64,000 nt of DNA from Neisseria weaveri (GTDB taxonomy: Bacteria > Pseudomonadota > Gammaproteobacteria > Burkholderiales > Neisseriaceae). Positions 29,338 through 39,129 of this stretch are shown here, piece after piece. Both the position numbers and the translations under genes were made by a program. The stretch lies in NCBI RefSeq assembly GCF_900638685.1, contig NZ_LR134533.1, forward strand, positions 1,178,001 through 1,242,000, given 5' to 3'. Below the pieces are notes generated by a model. It saw only the letters and a list, made by a program, of their open reading frames with translations, did no database searches and was not told the origin of the DNA. Numbering within the stretch: position 1 is the stretch's first letter; the number at the start of each line of letters is the position of its first letter.

Positions 29338-30574
29338 TTTTCAATGCGCGGATACGGGCACGCGCTCCGGGATGGGAGGCATAAAAACGTTCGTACCATT
29401 TGTCGCTGACCAAACTGGCGGCATTGCTGCGGTAGAGTTTGGTCAATGCGGAAATCAAGTGTTGCGCCGATACGGTTTGTGCGGCAAAACGGTCGGCTTC
29501 AAACTCGTTTCTGCGCGACATCAGGCTGGCCAACGGGGTAAATGGAAACGTAAATACCGGCAGCACCAGCAAAAACAGCACCAAAGCCATTGCATGGCTG
29601 GCATGGCCGACGCCTAAGCCTTGATAAAACGCGGCCTGAGGCATCAGCCAGCCTAATACCGCCAACACGCCCAAAGCCAAAACGAAGGTAACGGCCATCT
29701 GCCGGATGATGTGTTTGTGTTTGAAATGCCCGAGTTCGTGTGCCAAGACGGCTTCGACTTCGTCCGGTTCCATGTCTTTCAGCAGCGTGTCGAAGAAGAC
29801 GATCCGTTTGTTTTCGCCCAAGCCGGTGAAATAAGCATTGCCGTGCCCGGAACGCTTGCTGCCGTCCATCACAAAAATACCGTTGCTGCGGAAGCCCGTG
29901 CGCGACAGCAAATCTTCAATCTGATTTTTCAGACGGCCTTCAGGCAAAGGTTCGAACTTGTTGAACAGCGGTGCAATCCATTTCGGAAACGCCCACATCA
30001 GCAGCAGAGAAAACGCCAGCCACAACAGCCATACCCAAAACCACCAAGCCGCGCCGGCTACGCCCATCAAATAAATCACCGCATACAGCAAGGGCACGCC
30101 CAACACGGCGGCCAGCAGCAGGCCTTTCACACGGTCGCCGAAAAACGTTGCCATGCTGCTGCGGTTAAACCCGAATTTGGCTTCCAAACGGAACGTCGCA
30201 TACCAGTCAAACGGAATCGACAAGACACTGCCCGCCAACACAAACAGCGCAACCAACAGCACGCCTTGTGTCAATAGGCCGTCTGAAAATTTCATGCTCA
30301 AACCGGCCAACAGATTCAAACCGCCGCCGAATGTAAACACCATCAGCAAAAAGGCGTCGAACAAAATCCGATAACGCGCCAAACGCTGCTTGGCCAAAGT
30401 ATAAGCCGCCGCTTTTTGGTGTTCGTCCAGCGAAACCGTTTCGCTGAAATCTTCCGGCACGCTGCCGTAATGAAGGCGCACGGCACGGCTCTGACGGATG
30501 GAAAGATAGAGTTGCAAAGCTGTGGAAAACACGAAGAAAAACAGGAAAACCTGATAAACCAATTGTTCCGTCAT
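29327..30574 (-). CDS. M48-family zinc metalloprotease (Ste24-like)
   Basis: A 415-residue membrane protease. The start MTEQLVYQVFLFFF was chosen because the upstream in-frame extension lacks a ribosome site. It has several hydrophobic helices (N-terminal, about 65-95, 145-195, and 300-350 around the catalytic region). The zinc motif is HEXXH in VLAHELGHFKHKH (about residue 275), and the distal glutamate lies in RRNEFEADRFAA (about 350). The layout is that of the CaaX protease 1/Ste24 branch; bacterial members are thought to degrade damaged membrane or outer-membrane assembly proteins. Substrate is unknown. Confidence 0.9.
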   Translation of the reverse strand: MTEQLVYQVFLFFFVFSTALQLYLSIRQSRAVRLHYGSVPEDFSETVSLDEHQKAAAYTLAKQRLARYRILFDAFLLMVFTFGGGLNLLAGLSMKFSDGLLTQGVLLVALFVLAGSVLSIPFDWYATFRLEAKFGFNRSSMATFFGDRVKGLLLAAVLGVPLLYAVIYLMGVAGAAWWFWVWLLWLAFSLLLMWAFPKWIAPLFNKFEPLPEGRLKNQIEDLLSRTGFRSNGIFVMDGSKRSGHGNAYFTGLGENKRIVFFDTLLKDMEPDEVEAVLAHELGHFKHKHIIRQMAVTFVLALGVLAVLGWLMPQAAFYQGLGVGHASHAMALVLFLLVLPVFTFPFTPLASLMSRRNEFEADRFAAQTVSAQHLISALTKLYRSNAASLVSDKWYERFYASHPGARARIRALKKAV

Positions 30575-30796
30575 AAACCGCCTTAGAAATAAATATTGAA
30601 TAATCAAAAACTTGAGAAATAGAATGTTGCCGAAAAAATCAGTTATCCACAGATTTTTGTGGCACAAATCATACACGCTCTGCCCACAGCCGGCCGGTAT
30701 GCTGGCATTTTAACAGGGGACGGATTAGAATCCCAATCAGCAACTTTTCATGTTTTCATTCTGTTCTTCCAATCAGAGAAAACATAATGAATTACC

Positions 30797-30823
30797 GCCC
30801 TTGTTTAACAAGGGCTTTTTTTT
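30797..30823 (+). terminator. Hairpin with T-run directly upstream of truC
   Basis: A perfect GCCCTTG/CAAGGGC stem, loop TTTAA and eight Ts, ending 14 bases before the truC ATG. No gene ends here on the plus strand. It may be an attenuator for truC or the end of a short untranslated RNA. Confidence 0.7.
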
Positions 30824-30836
30824 CTCTATCGAAACC

Positions 30837-31553
30837 ATGCTCGAAATCCTCTACCGCGACGCACTCTGCATCGCCGTCAACAAACCTGCCGGTATGCTGG
30901 TTCACCGCAGCTGGCTCGACCGCCACGAAACCCGTTTTGTCATGCAGACCCTGCGCGACCAAATCGGCTGCCATGTTTTTCCCGTGCACCGCTTAGACCG
31001 CCCCACTTCGGGCGTCTTGCTGTTTGCACTCAACAGCGACGCCGCCCGGTTCATCACGCAGCAATTCGAGCACAAACAGATACGTAAAACCTATTGGGCC
31101 GTGGTTCGAGGCCGTCTGAACGGCAGCGGCACCATCGACTATCCCTTAAAAGAAGAAGCCGACAAAATCGCCGATCCGTTTGTCGATCCCGACAAAGCGG
31201 TGCAGGAAGCCGTAACCGGCTACACCTGTTTGGCCGGAATCGAGCTGCCTTTCGTGTCGGCCAAACGCTACCCGACTTCGCGTTATTCGTGGGTGGAGTT
31301 AACGCCGCACACCGGCCGGAAACACCAACTGCGCCGCCATATGAAGCATATTTTCCACCCGATTGTCGGCGACACCACGCACGGCGACAACGCGCAAAAC
31401 CGGGCCGTTGCCGAGCATGTCGGCACCACGCGTTTAATGCTGCACGCCCGTTCGCTGACGTTTGTCAGCCCTGAAACCGGCCAAACCGTCGAGACAACCG
31501 CTCCCGTTGACGAAGCATGGGACATTTGGCTGCAGCGGTTCCGACATCCATAG
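30837..31553 (+). CDS. truC: tRNA pseudouridine(65) synthase TruC
   Basis: A 238-residue RluA-family pseudouridine synthase, predicted to modify U65 of certain tRNAs. It starts MLEILYRDALCIAVNKPAGM and reads closely on E. coli TruC: LVHRSWLDRHETRFVMQTLR, then the catalytic HRLDRPTSGVLLF (Asp about residue 56), and SWVELTPHTGRKHQLRRHMKH. An in-frame ATG at 30750 would add 29 residues through the hairpin described separately. The C-terminus is shorter than the E. coli protein. A DUS lies in frame at 31109. Confidence 0.92.
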   Translation: MLEILYRDALCIAVNKPAGMLVHRSWLDRHETRFVMQTLRDQIGCHVFPVHRLDRPTSGVLLFALNSDAARFITQQFEHKQIRKTYWAVVRGRLNGSGTIDYPLKEEADKIADPFVDPDKAVQEAVTGYTCLAGIELPFVSAKRYPTSRYSWVELTPHTGRKHQLRRHMKHIFHPIVGDTTHGDNAQNRAVAEHVGTTRLMLHARSLTFVSPETGQTVETTAPVDEAWDIWLQRFRHP

Positions 31554-31634
31554 TGTTTCATATTCGGGCATTCGGTTTTGACGGTAGCGGTTTTATATTC
31601 GTAATCCATTGATTTTTATCTTTCGATTAACAAG

Positions 31635-31660
31635 AGGCCGTCTGAAAATTCAGACGGCCT
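31635..31660. terminator. DUS-pair hairpin after truC
   Basis: Inverted DUS at 31635-31646 and 31649-31660 between truC and the RNB-domain gene. Confidence 0.75.
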
Positions 31661-31741
31661 CCCGTGTTTCTTTCCATGATGCGGGCAACCCGACAGCGCA
31701 TTTCTGATAGAATCACGGCTCTGATTAAACGGCTTAACATT

Positions 31742-33613
31742 ATGAATATTTTTTACGAAGAATCTGGACAGTTTAAAGTAGCGTTTATCGTTCAGAAAAA
31801 CAACGCTACCTATCAGGTCGACACCCAGCACGGCAAGCGCACCAAAGTCAAAGCCGCCAATATCTTTATCGAATTCGAAGGCGATATGAATGCTTTTCTC
31901 GAAAAAGCCAACGCCGAAGCCGCCGAAATCGACACCGATTTACTGTGGGAAGTGTGCGGCGAGGCAGAGTTTTCCGCCGAAGACATTGCCGAAGAATATT
32001 TCGGCCACAAACCTGCCAAAACCGAGCTGGCGGCCACACTGATCGCCTTATACGCCGCGCCCATGTATTTCTACAAAAAGGCCAAAGGCATTTTCAAAGC
32101 CGCTCCGGAAGACACCCTCAAACAGGCACTGGCCGCCATCGAACGTAAAAAACAGCAGGAAGCCCAAATCGACGCATGGATAGAAGAATTAAAACAAAAC
32201 CGCCTGCCGTCTGAAATTTCCGCCGATTTGAAAACCATTCTGCATGCGCCCGATAAGCAGACGTTGACCTACAAAGCCTTTACCAAAGCCGCCGAAATCA
32301 TGAAATTGTCGCCTTTTGCGTTGGCACAGCAAACCGGCGGCGTCCACTCCGTTTCCCAATACCTGCAAGACGGCTTTGAAATCAAATATTTCCCTAAAGG
32401 TACGGCAATCGGCAATATCGACATTCCCGAATTGGCCGCGCTGCCGCGTGCCGGCGTATCTGCATTCTCGATTGACGATGAAAGCACCACCGAAGTGGAC
32501 GACGCCCTCAGCCTGACCGATTTAGGCAACGGCGGCAAGCGCGTCGGCATCCACATTGCCGCTCCGTCTTTGGCCGTTGAATCCGGCAGTCCGATTGCCG
32601 AAGCCATCAACAACCGCCAAAGCACGGTTTATTTTCCCGGCGGCAAAATCACTATGCTGCCCGACAACTGGATTGCCGCCTTCAGTTTGGACGAAGGCGC
32701 ATACCGCCCGGCCATCAGTATTTATTTTGATGTAGATGCGGAATTTAATGTCGGCGAACCCGTGTGCAAAATCGAAGCGGTCAATATCGTTAAAAACCTG
32801 CGTATCCAAGACATCGAACCGCACTTCAACGCCGAAACCGGCCTGAACCCCGACAACGGGGAAGCATTCAGCCACCATCATGAGCTGGCGTGGTTTTACC
32901 GGTTTGCCGTTGCCCGTCAAAAAGCCCGCGACAAATATGAGCCGGAGCGTGCGCCGCAATACGATTACAGTATCGGGCTGGCCGAAGACGGAACGGTGTC
33001 GGTTTCCCGTCGGGAACGCGGTTCGCCCATCGATACGCTGGTGAGCGAAATGATGATTCTGGCCAACAGCACTTGGGCGGAAATGCTGGACAGCAACGAT
33101 CTGCCCGGCCTGTTCCGCGTTCAACCGAGCGGAAAAGTGCGCATGAGCACCAAGTCGGAGCCGCATATCGGCATGGGCGTGCAGCATTACGGCTGGTTCA
33201 CTTCGCCGCTGCGCCGCGCTGCCGACTACATCAACCAAAAACAGTTGATCAGTCTGATTGATAACGGCGCGCAACCGCTGTACCGCAACAACGACACCGA
33301 TTTATTCGCCGCCCTGCGCGATTTCGATACTGCTTACAATGCCTACGCCGATTTCCAACGCCAAATGGAAAGCTATTGGAGCTTGGTTTACCTGAAACAG
33401 CAAGGCATCAAAGAGCTGACGGCCACATTGCTGAAAGAAGATTTGGTGCGCATCGACGGCCTGCCGTTGGTTGCCCGCGCAACGGGTATTCCGTTCGACA
33501 CCCTGCCGAAAGCGCAAATACGTTTGTCGGTGGCGGAAGTGGATGCGGATAAGCAGTTTGTCGCACTGAATTATCTGAAAGCCGTTGCGCCTGTCGAAGC
33601 GGCAAGTGAATGA
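31742..33613 (+). CDS. RNB-domain (RNase II/R family) exoribonuclease
   Basis: A 623-residue protein starting MNIFYEESGQFKVAFIVQ; an upstream extension without a ribosome site was rejected. The N-terminal RNA-binding region contains DTQHGKRTKVKAANIFIEF. The RNB catalytic domain (about residues 240-530) has the acidic cluster SAFSIDDESTTEVDDALSL (about 239-257), whose aspartates hold the catalytic magnesium ions. The tail includes FTSPLRRAADYINQKQL. It is shorter than E. coli RNase R and lacks an obvious full C-terminal S1 domain, as in the Neisseria/cyanobacterial RNB group. It probably degrades mRNA 3' to 5'. Confidence 0.88.
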   Translation: MNIFYEESGQFKVAFIVQKNNATYQVDTQHGKRTKVKAANIFIEFEGDMNAFLEKANAEAAEIDTDLLWEVCGEAEFSAEDIAEEYFGHKPAKTELAATLIALYAAPMYFYKKAKGIFKAAPEDTLKQALAAIERKKQQEAQIDAWIEELKQNRLPSEISADLKTILHAPDKQTLTYKAFTKAAEIMKLSPFALAQQTGGVHSVSQYLQDGFEIKYFPKGTAIGNIDIPELAALPRAGVSAFSIDDESTTEVDDALSLTDLGNGGKRVGIHIAAPSLAVESGSPIAEAINNRQSTVYFPGGKITMLPDNWIAAFSLDEGAYRPAISIYFDVDAEFNVGEPVCKIEAVNIVKNLRIQDIEPHFNAETGLNPDNGEAFSHHHELAWFYRFAVARQKARDKYEPERAPQYDYSIGLAEDGTVSVSRRERGSPIDTLVSEMMILANSTWAEMLDSNDLPGLFRVQPSGKVRMSTKSEPHIGMGVQHYGWFTSPLRRAADYINQKQLISLIDNGAQPLYRNNDTDLFAALRDFDTAYNAYADFQRQMESYWSLVYLKQQGIKELTATLLKEDLVRIDGLPLVARATGIPFDTLPKAQIRLSVAEVDADKQFVALNYLKAVAPVEAASE

Positions 33614-33629
33614 CTGCGGAAAATCAGAA

Positions 33630-33656
33630 AGGCCGTCTGAAATTTTCAGACGGCCT
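33630..33656. terminator. DUS-pair terminator between RNB gene and prfB
   Basis: Inverted DUS at 33630-33641 and 33645-33656 with five Ts, between convergent genes. Confidence 0.85.
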
Positions 33657-33692
33657 TTTTATATTGCGCGGTACGGCGTTTCGGATAAACCG

Positions 33693-34796
33693 TTAAACGC
33701 CCTGTTTCAGGCTGGCTTCGATAAAGCCGTCCAAATCGCCGTCCATCACGGCTTTGATGTTGCCGACTTCGTAAGAAGTGCGCAAATCTTTGATGCGTGA
33801 TTGGTCGAACACATACGAGCGGATTTGGTGGCCCCAACCCACATCGGATTTGCTGTCTTCGAGCGATTGTTTTTCTTCGTTGCGTTTGCGCATTTCCAAT
33901 TCAAACAGCTTCGCTTTCAGCATGTTCATCGCTTCGTCGCGGTTGCGGTGCTGCGAACGGTCGTTTTGGCATTGCACCACGATGCCGGTGGGGTTGTGGG
34001 TAATCCGCACGGCCGAATCGGTTTTGTTGATGTGCTGGCCGCCCGCACCGGAGGCGCGGTAGGTGTCGATACGCAGGTCGGCGGGGTTGATTTCCACTTC
34101 AAAGCTGTCGTCCACTTCGGGGTAAACGAATACCGAGCAGAACGAGGTGTGGCGTTTGTTGTTGGAATCGAACGGCGAATAGCGAACCAAACGGTGGATG
34201 CCGGTTTCGGTGCGTAACAGGCCGTAGGCGTATTCGCCTTCGAGCTTGATGGTGGCGCGGTTGATGCCGGCGATGTCGCCTTCGTCTTCTTCCAGCACTT
34301 CGACTTTGAAGCCTTTGCGCTCGGCGTAACGCAGATACATGCGGTAGAGCATGCCCGCCCAGTCTTCCGCTTCGGTACCGCCCGCGCCGGCGGTGATGTC
34401 GATAAAGCAGTTGTTCACGTCGGCCGGCTGGTTAAACATACGTTTAAACTCCAGCTCGCCCATTTGTTTTTCGAGGTTGGCGATGTCTGCCTGTACGGCG
34501 GCAAAGCCTTCTTCGTCGTTTTCTTCCACCACCATTTCCAGCAGCTCGCGGTTGTCGTCGATGCCGGCGGCGATGTTGTCGAGCGTGAGCACGATGCCTT
34601 CGAGCACTTTGCGCTCTTTGCCGATTTCTTGGGCTTTTTTAGGGTCGTTCCACAAATCTGGGTCTTCGGAAAGGCCGACGACTTCTTCCAAACGGTCTTT
34701 TTTGCCGTCGTAGTCTAGATACACGCGGATTTCGCGGCTGCGGCTTTCCAAATCGGTGAGGGTATTGTTTAACTGATTGATTACTTCGGCTTCCAT
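33693..34796 (-). CDS. prfB: Peptide chain release factor 2
   Basis: A 367-residue RF2 that terminates at UGA and UAA. The stop-recognition tripeptide SPF is in [15 protein letters not shown], and the catalytic GGQ is in [18 protein letters not shown]. The reading frame is continuous from [11 protein letters not shown]. The region YLDYDGKK, where most bacteria have the programmed CTT-TGA-C frameshift, reads TAT-CTA-GAC-TAC in frame at about 34716-34727, with no stop and no upstream AGGGGG-like stimulator. Autoregulation by frameshift is therefore missing. Confidence 0.95.
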   Translation of the reverse strand: MEAEVINQLNNTLTDLESRSREIRVYLDYDGKKDRLEEVVGLSEDPDLWNDPKKAQEIGKERKVLEGIVLTLDNIAAGIDDNRELLEMVVEENDEEGFAAVQADIANLEKQMGELEFKRMFNQPADVNNCFIDITAGAGGTEAEDWAGMLYRMYLRYAERKGFKVEVLEEDEGDIAGINRATIKLEGEYAYGLLRTETGIHRLVRYSPFDSNNKRHTSFCSVFVYPEVDDSFEVEINPADLRIDTYRASGAGGQHINKTDSAVRITHNPTGIVVQCQNDRSQHRNRDEAMNMLKAKLFELEMRKRNEEKQSLEDSKSDVGWGHQIRSYVFDQSRIKDLRTSYEVGNIKAVMDGDLDGFIEASLKQGV

Positions 34797-34862
34797 AATC
34801 TTCTTTTCATTAAAAATTTAGGCGCGTATTGTACTGTATCCGCTGATTTTTTGCCATGTTGA

Positions 34863-34890
34863 AGGCCGTCTGAAAATTTTCAGACGGCCT
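34863..34890. terminator. DUS-pair hairpin between mutS and prfB
   Basis: Inverted DUS at 34863-34874 and 34879-34890, downstream of minus-strand mutS. Confidence 0.8.
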
Positions 34891-34947
34891 TCAAAACCAA
34901 GGTTTTCATTGGCAGAACCAAATACGGCAACGGGGCGGTTTACTTTT

Positions 34948-37518
34948 CTATTCCAATGCTTTCAAACGGTAAAGCAGATCCAAGGCCTCGCGCGGCGAGA
35001 GTTCGTCGGGGTTGACGGCTTTGAGTGCTTCTAATGCGGGATTAGGCGCGGATGCCGGTTCGGTTTCGTTTTCCTCCCATGCCGTATCTTCGTTTTCAGA
35101 CGGCATCATATTGAAAATATCCATCTGCGGGCGGTTGGCGGCGGCTTGGGCTTCGAGTTCGTTCAAATGCTTGTGGGCGGACTTCAACGCGCGGGCGGGC
35201 AGGCCGGCGAGTTTGGCAACGGCGATACCGTAGCTTTTGCTGGCGGGGCCGGGTTCGATGTGGTGCAGGAACACGATGTCCTGCCCTTCTTCGAGTGCCG
35301 ACAAGTGCATATTGACGGCGGTGGCATGGGCTTCGGGCAGGCGGGTCAGCTCGAAATAATGGGTGGCAAACAGGCTGAACGATTTGTTTTTCTGAATCAG
35401 ATGCTCGGCGATGGCTTGCGCGAGGGCGAGGCCGTCGAAGGTGGAGGTGCCGCGGCCGACTTCGTCCATCAACACCAGCGATTGTTCGGTGGCGTGGTGC
35501 AGAATGTAGGCGGTTTCGCTCATTTCCACCATGAAGGTCGAGCGGTTGCCGGCCAAATCGTCGGACGCGCCAATGCGGGTGAAAATCCGGTCGATAGGGC
35601 CGATTTTGGCTGCGTCGGCAGGCACGAACGCGCCGGTGTGCGCCAGCAGCACAATCAAGGCCACTTGGCGCATATAGGTGGACTTACCGCCCATATTGGG
35701 GCCGGTGAGCAGCATCAGGCGGTGTTTGTGGTCGAGGGCGGTGTGGTTGGCGGTGAAGTGGCGCACTTGCTGTTCGACGACGGGATGGCGGCCGTTGTCG
35801 ATTTCGATTAAGGGGTAATCGGCAAACTCGGGGCAAACGTAACCGCGCTCTTCGCTGTGCTTGGCGAAGGTGGACAGCACGTCCAGCGAGGCGGCGGCTT
35901 TAGCGGCTTTTTGAAGCTGCGGTAAGGCCGTCTGAAGTTCTTTGAGCAGGGTTTCGTAAAGCTGTTTTTCCAACGCCAGCGCCTGCTCTTGCGCGGTTAA
36001 TACTTTGTCTTCAAAGGTTTTGAGTTCGGGCGTGATGAAACGCTCGGCGTTTTTCAGCGTTTGGCGGCGTTGGTAATCGGCCGGTGCTTGTTCGGCCTGC
36101 ACTTTGGAAAGCTCGATATAAAAACCGTGCACGCGGTTGAACTCTACTTTTAAGGTAGATAAGCCGGTGCGCTCGCGTTCGCGGGCTTCGAGGGCGAGCA
36201 AAAATTCGTCGCCGTGGTTTTGGATATGGCGCAGTTCGTCCAATCCGGCGTGGAAACCTTCGTTAATCACGCCGCCGTCGCGCAGCCAAACCGAGGGTTC
36301 GGGCAGAATCGCGGCTTGCAGTTTTTCGGCAATCGGCAGGGTTTCGGGGAACACGTTTTGCAGGGTTTGCAGCAAACTGCTGCCGCCGGCGGGCAGTTCG
36401 GTTTCGGCCAAAACAAACAGGCTGTCGCGCAATGCGGCCAAATCGCGCGGGCGGGCGTTACCCACGGCGATGCGGGCGGCGATGCGTTCGATGTCGGCAA
36501 TGTTTTTCAGACGGCCTTGCAGGTCTGCATAATGGTTTTGCAATTCCAACACCGCCTGCTGCCGCGCCTGAATATGGGTGCGGTTGCGCAACGGATGGTG
36601 CAGCCACAAAGCCAGCAGGCGGCTGCCCATGTGGGTGGCGCAGTCGTCGAGCACGGAAAACAGCGTCGGCGATTTTTTGCCGGTAAGCGTTTGGGTGATT
36701 TCCAGATTGCGACGGGTGGCGGCATCCATGCCGATATATTGGTTTTCGGTTTCGAGAGAAAGGCCGTCGAGATGCTGCGGCAAATGGTTTTGGGTGAGGC
36801 GGATATAGTTGAGCAGCGCGCCGGCGGCACCGATGGCGGCGGCATGGTCATCCAAATTCAAGCCGAAACCGAGCAAATCTTGGCAGCCGAAATAATCGGT
36901 GAGCAGCTTGGCGGCGGTATCGGCGGCAAACTGCCAATGGTTCAGCCGCGTGATATTGGCCGCCTGAAGCGGCGGTGCGTTTTTGCCGTCGGGCAGCAGA
37001 ATTTCGGCGGCCTGCAAGCGTGCAAGCTCGTCGGGCAGTTTGTCGGCGGTGGTGAGTTTGACCTTGAATTCACCGCTTTGCAGCGATGCCCACGCCAAAC
37101 CGATGTGCTTTTTGTCGGCACACACCGCCACGATGCGGTTGGTTTCTTTGTCTTCGAGAAACGCGCTGTCGGTGAGCGTGCCGGGGGTAACGATGCGCAC
37201 CACTTTGCGCTCCACCGGCCCTTTGCCCGCGCCCACTTCGCCGGTTTGCTCGCAAATCGCCACGCTTTTGCCCATTTTCACCAGCCGCGCCAAATACTGC
37301 TCGGCGGCATGAAACGGCACGCCCGCCATCTTGATCGGCTCGCCGTTCATCTGCCCGCGCGTGGTCAGCGTGATGTCGAGCAGCTTGGCCGCCTCCACCG
37401 CGTCGTCGAGAAACAGCTCGTAAAAGTCGCCCATGCGGTAAAACACCAGCTTGTCGGTGTGGTGCGCTTTGATGTCGAGATATTGCTGCATCATCGGGGA
37501 AACGGCAGGTTTGGTCAT
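34948..37518 (-). CDS. mutS: DNA mismatch repair protein MutS
   Basis: An 856-residue mismatch-recognition ATPase. The start [18 protein letters not shown] is set where MutS homology begins; upstream in-frame sequence is not conserved-looking. The mismatch-binding motif is [14 protein letters not shown] (Phe-x-Glu wedge, about residues 27-40). The ATPase has Walker [17 protein letters not shown] (about 611-626), then [16 protein letters not shown] (about 684-699) and [13 protein letters not shown] ends directly before the ATG. It acts with MutL, not in this window. Confidence 0.97.
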   Translation of the reverse strand: MTKPAVSPMMQQYLDIKAHHTDKLVFYRMGDFYELFLDDAVEAAKLLDITLTTRGQMNGEPIKMAGVPFHAAEQYLARLVKMGKSVAICEQTGEVGAGKGPVERKVVRIVTPGTLTDSAFLEDKETNRIVAVCADKKHIGLAWASLQSGEFKVKLTTADKLPDELARLQAAEILLPDGKNAPPLQAANITRLNHWQFAADTAAKLLTDYFGCQDLLGFGLNLDDHAAAIGAAGALLNYIRLTQNHLPQHLDGLSLETENQYIGMDAATRRNLEITQTLTGKKSPTLFSVLDDCATHMGSRLLALWLHHPLRNRTHIQARQQAVLELQNHYADLQGRLKNIADIERIAARIAVGNARPRDLAALRDSLFVLAETELPAGGSSLLQTLQNVFPETLPIAEKLQAAILPEPSVWLRDGGVINEGFHAGLDELRHIQNHGDEFLLALEARERERTGLSTLKVEFNRVHGFYIELSKVQAEQAPADYQRRQTLKNAERFITPELKTFEDKVLTAQEQALALEKQLYETLLKELQTALPQLQKAAKAAASLDVLSTFAKHSEERGYVCPEFADYPLIEIDNGRHPVVEQQVRHFTANHTALDHKHRLMLLTGPNMGGKSTYMRQVALIVLLAHTGAFVPADAAKIGPIDRIFTRIGASDDLAGNRSTFMVEMSETAYILHHATEQSLVLMDEVGRGTSTFDGLALAQAIAEHLIQKNKSFSLFATHYFELTRLPEAHATAVNMHLSALEEGQDIVFLHHIEPGPASKSYGIAVAKLAGLPARALKSAHKHLNELEAQAAANRPQMDIFNMMPSENEDTAWEENETEPASAPNPALEALKAVNPDELSPREALDLLYRLKALE

Positions 37519-37757
37519 TTCAGACGGCCTTGTGGTGTGAATCTTGAAGAGGCGTATTGTATCGCAAATAGACTTAAATTTTTGCTGCGGCGTTGGTGCG
37601 GGCGTGTTTGGTGAAGACAGGCTGTGTCTGCCCGTATCGTCCGAGAATGCACCATGGCGTTTTGCAAGCGGTTTCGGCAACAGAAGCGTAAACCCATGCC
37701 GGTATCGCCAAACCCTGCCGCATCTTTCCGAACATCAGGAAAGGGCTTTTATAAAAA

Positions 37758-37782
37758 AGGCCGTCTGAAATTCAGACGGCCT
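37758..37782 (-). terminator. DUS-pair terminator after the AhpD-like gene
   Basis: Inverted DUS at 37758-37769 and 37771-37782 with a one-base centre, 21 bases after the gene's stop. Confidence 0.82.
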
Positions 37783-37802
37783 TTGTTGTGCGGCAGTATT
37801 GA

Positions 37803-38345
37803 TCAGGCAAAAGGCAGCAGTTGTTCGTTGATTTCGGCACGGGATAAATTGTTGGCGTAATTGCTCAAGGTGGCCAAAGCAACGCCGAGTACGACTTCCA
37901 AAGCCTGCTGCTCGCTGTATCCGGCATCGAAGAATGCCTGCAGTTCGGCGTCGTCGACATTGCCTTTTTTGGCGATAACGGCTTGGGTAAACAGAGCCAG
38001 ACGGTTTAATTTGGGGTCGGACAATGTTCGGGTGTTGCGCAAGGCTTCGATGGTTGCAGGGTCGAGCAGTTTCTTTTTGGTGCTCAAGGCGGTATGGCCG
38101 GCTTTGCAGAAACCGCATTCGTTCAGTACGGCAGCGGTAATCTGTACGACTTCGCGCTCGCCTGCGCTCAGGCTGGTGCCGGCGTTGAGTGCGCCGACTT
38201 CCTGATACATGGCCAAGGCGGCGGGGGCGTTGGCCAATACGCCGATTAAGTTGGGCAGAAAGCCGTTGTTTTTCAATGCGGTTTCTACGCGCGCTTTGGC
38301 GGCTTCGGGTGCGGATTCGACGCTGTGTACGGTCAAACGGGCCAT
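37803..38345 (-). CDS. Carboxymuconolactone decarboxylase / AhpD-like protein
   Basis: A 180-residue all-helical protein of the alkylhydroperoxidase AhpD-like superfamily. The redox motif Cys-x-x-Cys with following His appears in LNECGFCKAGHTALST (about residues 75-90). Two related helical halves are seen (about 1-95 and 105-180). Such proteins reduce peroxides with thiol partners, or act on organic substrates. The partner here is unknown. AAAGGA precedes the ATG. A PA0269-like peroxidase role is the likeliest. Confidence 0.85.
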   Translation of the reverse strand: MARLTVHSVESAPEAAKARVETALKNNGFLPNLIGVLANAPAALAMYQEVGALNAGTSLSAGEREVVQITAAVLNECGFCKAGHTALSTKKKLLDPATIEALRNTRTLSDPKLNRLALFTQAVIAKKGNVDDAELQAFFDAGYSEQQALEVVLGVALATLSNYANNLSRAEINEQLLPFA

Positions 38346-38523
38346 GATGTTCCTTTGCTTTTATCGGATTGAAAAATTTATCTTAACAAGGCCGTCTGAA
38401 AGATTGAAATAACCATAAGTAATAAGATATCGGAAAAATGTTATATTTATATCGGATAAAACCGAACCGGTTTGGGAATATGGATTTCTGTTTCACCCGA
38501 CTATTAACGATAAGGAGTCTGCT

Positions 38524-39015
38524 ATGAATAAACAGTATTTCACCGCTTTGTGTGCCGCCGCTTTGATGAGTGCCGCCGCTTTGGCTTCGCCGCACCATCA
38601 CAGCAAACTGTATACCTTGGAAGAACTGACCGTCCCCGTTGCAGCCGAAGGGGTGTCGGTTGACGATGATGTGGCCGCGCCGGTGGTGGCGTTGATGCCG
38701 TTTATCATCAAGAAGGAGCAGGAATTGAAGCTGACGCCGCAACAGATTGACGCCCTAACCGAATACCGCAAAGCCAATGCGCCAATCCGAATGGCTTTAT
38801 TGAAAAATATCAGGACGTTGCGCGGCAATCTGCGCCGGGCGGTTTTGGAAAATGCACCGCAAAGCGAGCGTGATGCGTTGATGGATAAAATCGCACAAGC
38901 CGAGCTGATGCATATGCAGTCGAGAAACCGCTGCGCCGACATGGTCCGCAAAACGCTGACGCCGGCCCGGTTTGCGCAGTTGAAAGCCATGTATTTGCAG
39001 GATTTGAAAGACTGA
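38524..39015 (+). CDS. Spy/CpxP-like periplasmic protein
   Basis: A 163-residue secreted protein with a signal peptide (MNKQYFTALCAAALMSAAALA, cleavage expected after ALA at residue 21). A His-rich mature start (SPHHHSKLY) could bind metal. The helical body contains two copies of the LTxxQ-type motif of the Spy/CpxP family, LTPQQIDALTEYR and LTPARFAQLKAMY. Members are ATP-independent periplasmic chaperones or envelope-stress modulators. It is monocistronic, with a good AAGGAG site and a hairpin terminator. Confidence 0.75.
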   Translation: MNKQYFTALCAAALMSAAALASPHHHSKLYTLEELTVPVAAEGVSVDDDVAAPVVALMPFIIKKEQELKLTPQQIDALTEYRKANAPIRMALLKNIRTLRGNLRRAVLENAPQSERDALMDKIAQAELMHMQSRNRCADMVRKTLTPARFAQLKAMYLQDLKD

Positions 39016-39035
39016 TACTTGCTGTATGGCGTTGA

Positions 39036-39070
39036 AAAAAACCGAGCCGTTTTCAAGCGGTTCGGTTTTT
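39036..39070 (+). terminator. Terminator after the Spy-like gene
   Basis: An AAACCGAGCCG/CGGTTCGGTTT stem (one mismatch) followed by five Ts. It is followed by two DUS copies in outward orientation (39074-39085, 39103-39114). Confidence 0.8.
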
Positions 39071-39129
39071 GTTTTCAGACGGCCTGTTGCGGCATATCGG
39101 ATAGGCCGTCTGAATATTTGCGCTTGGTT

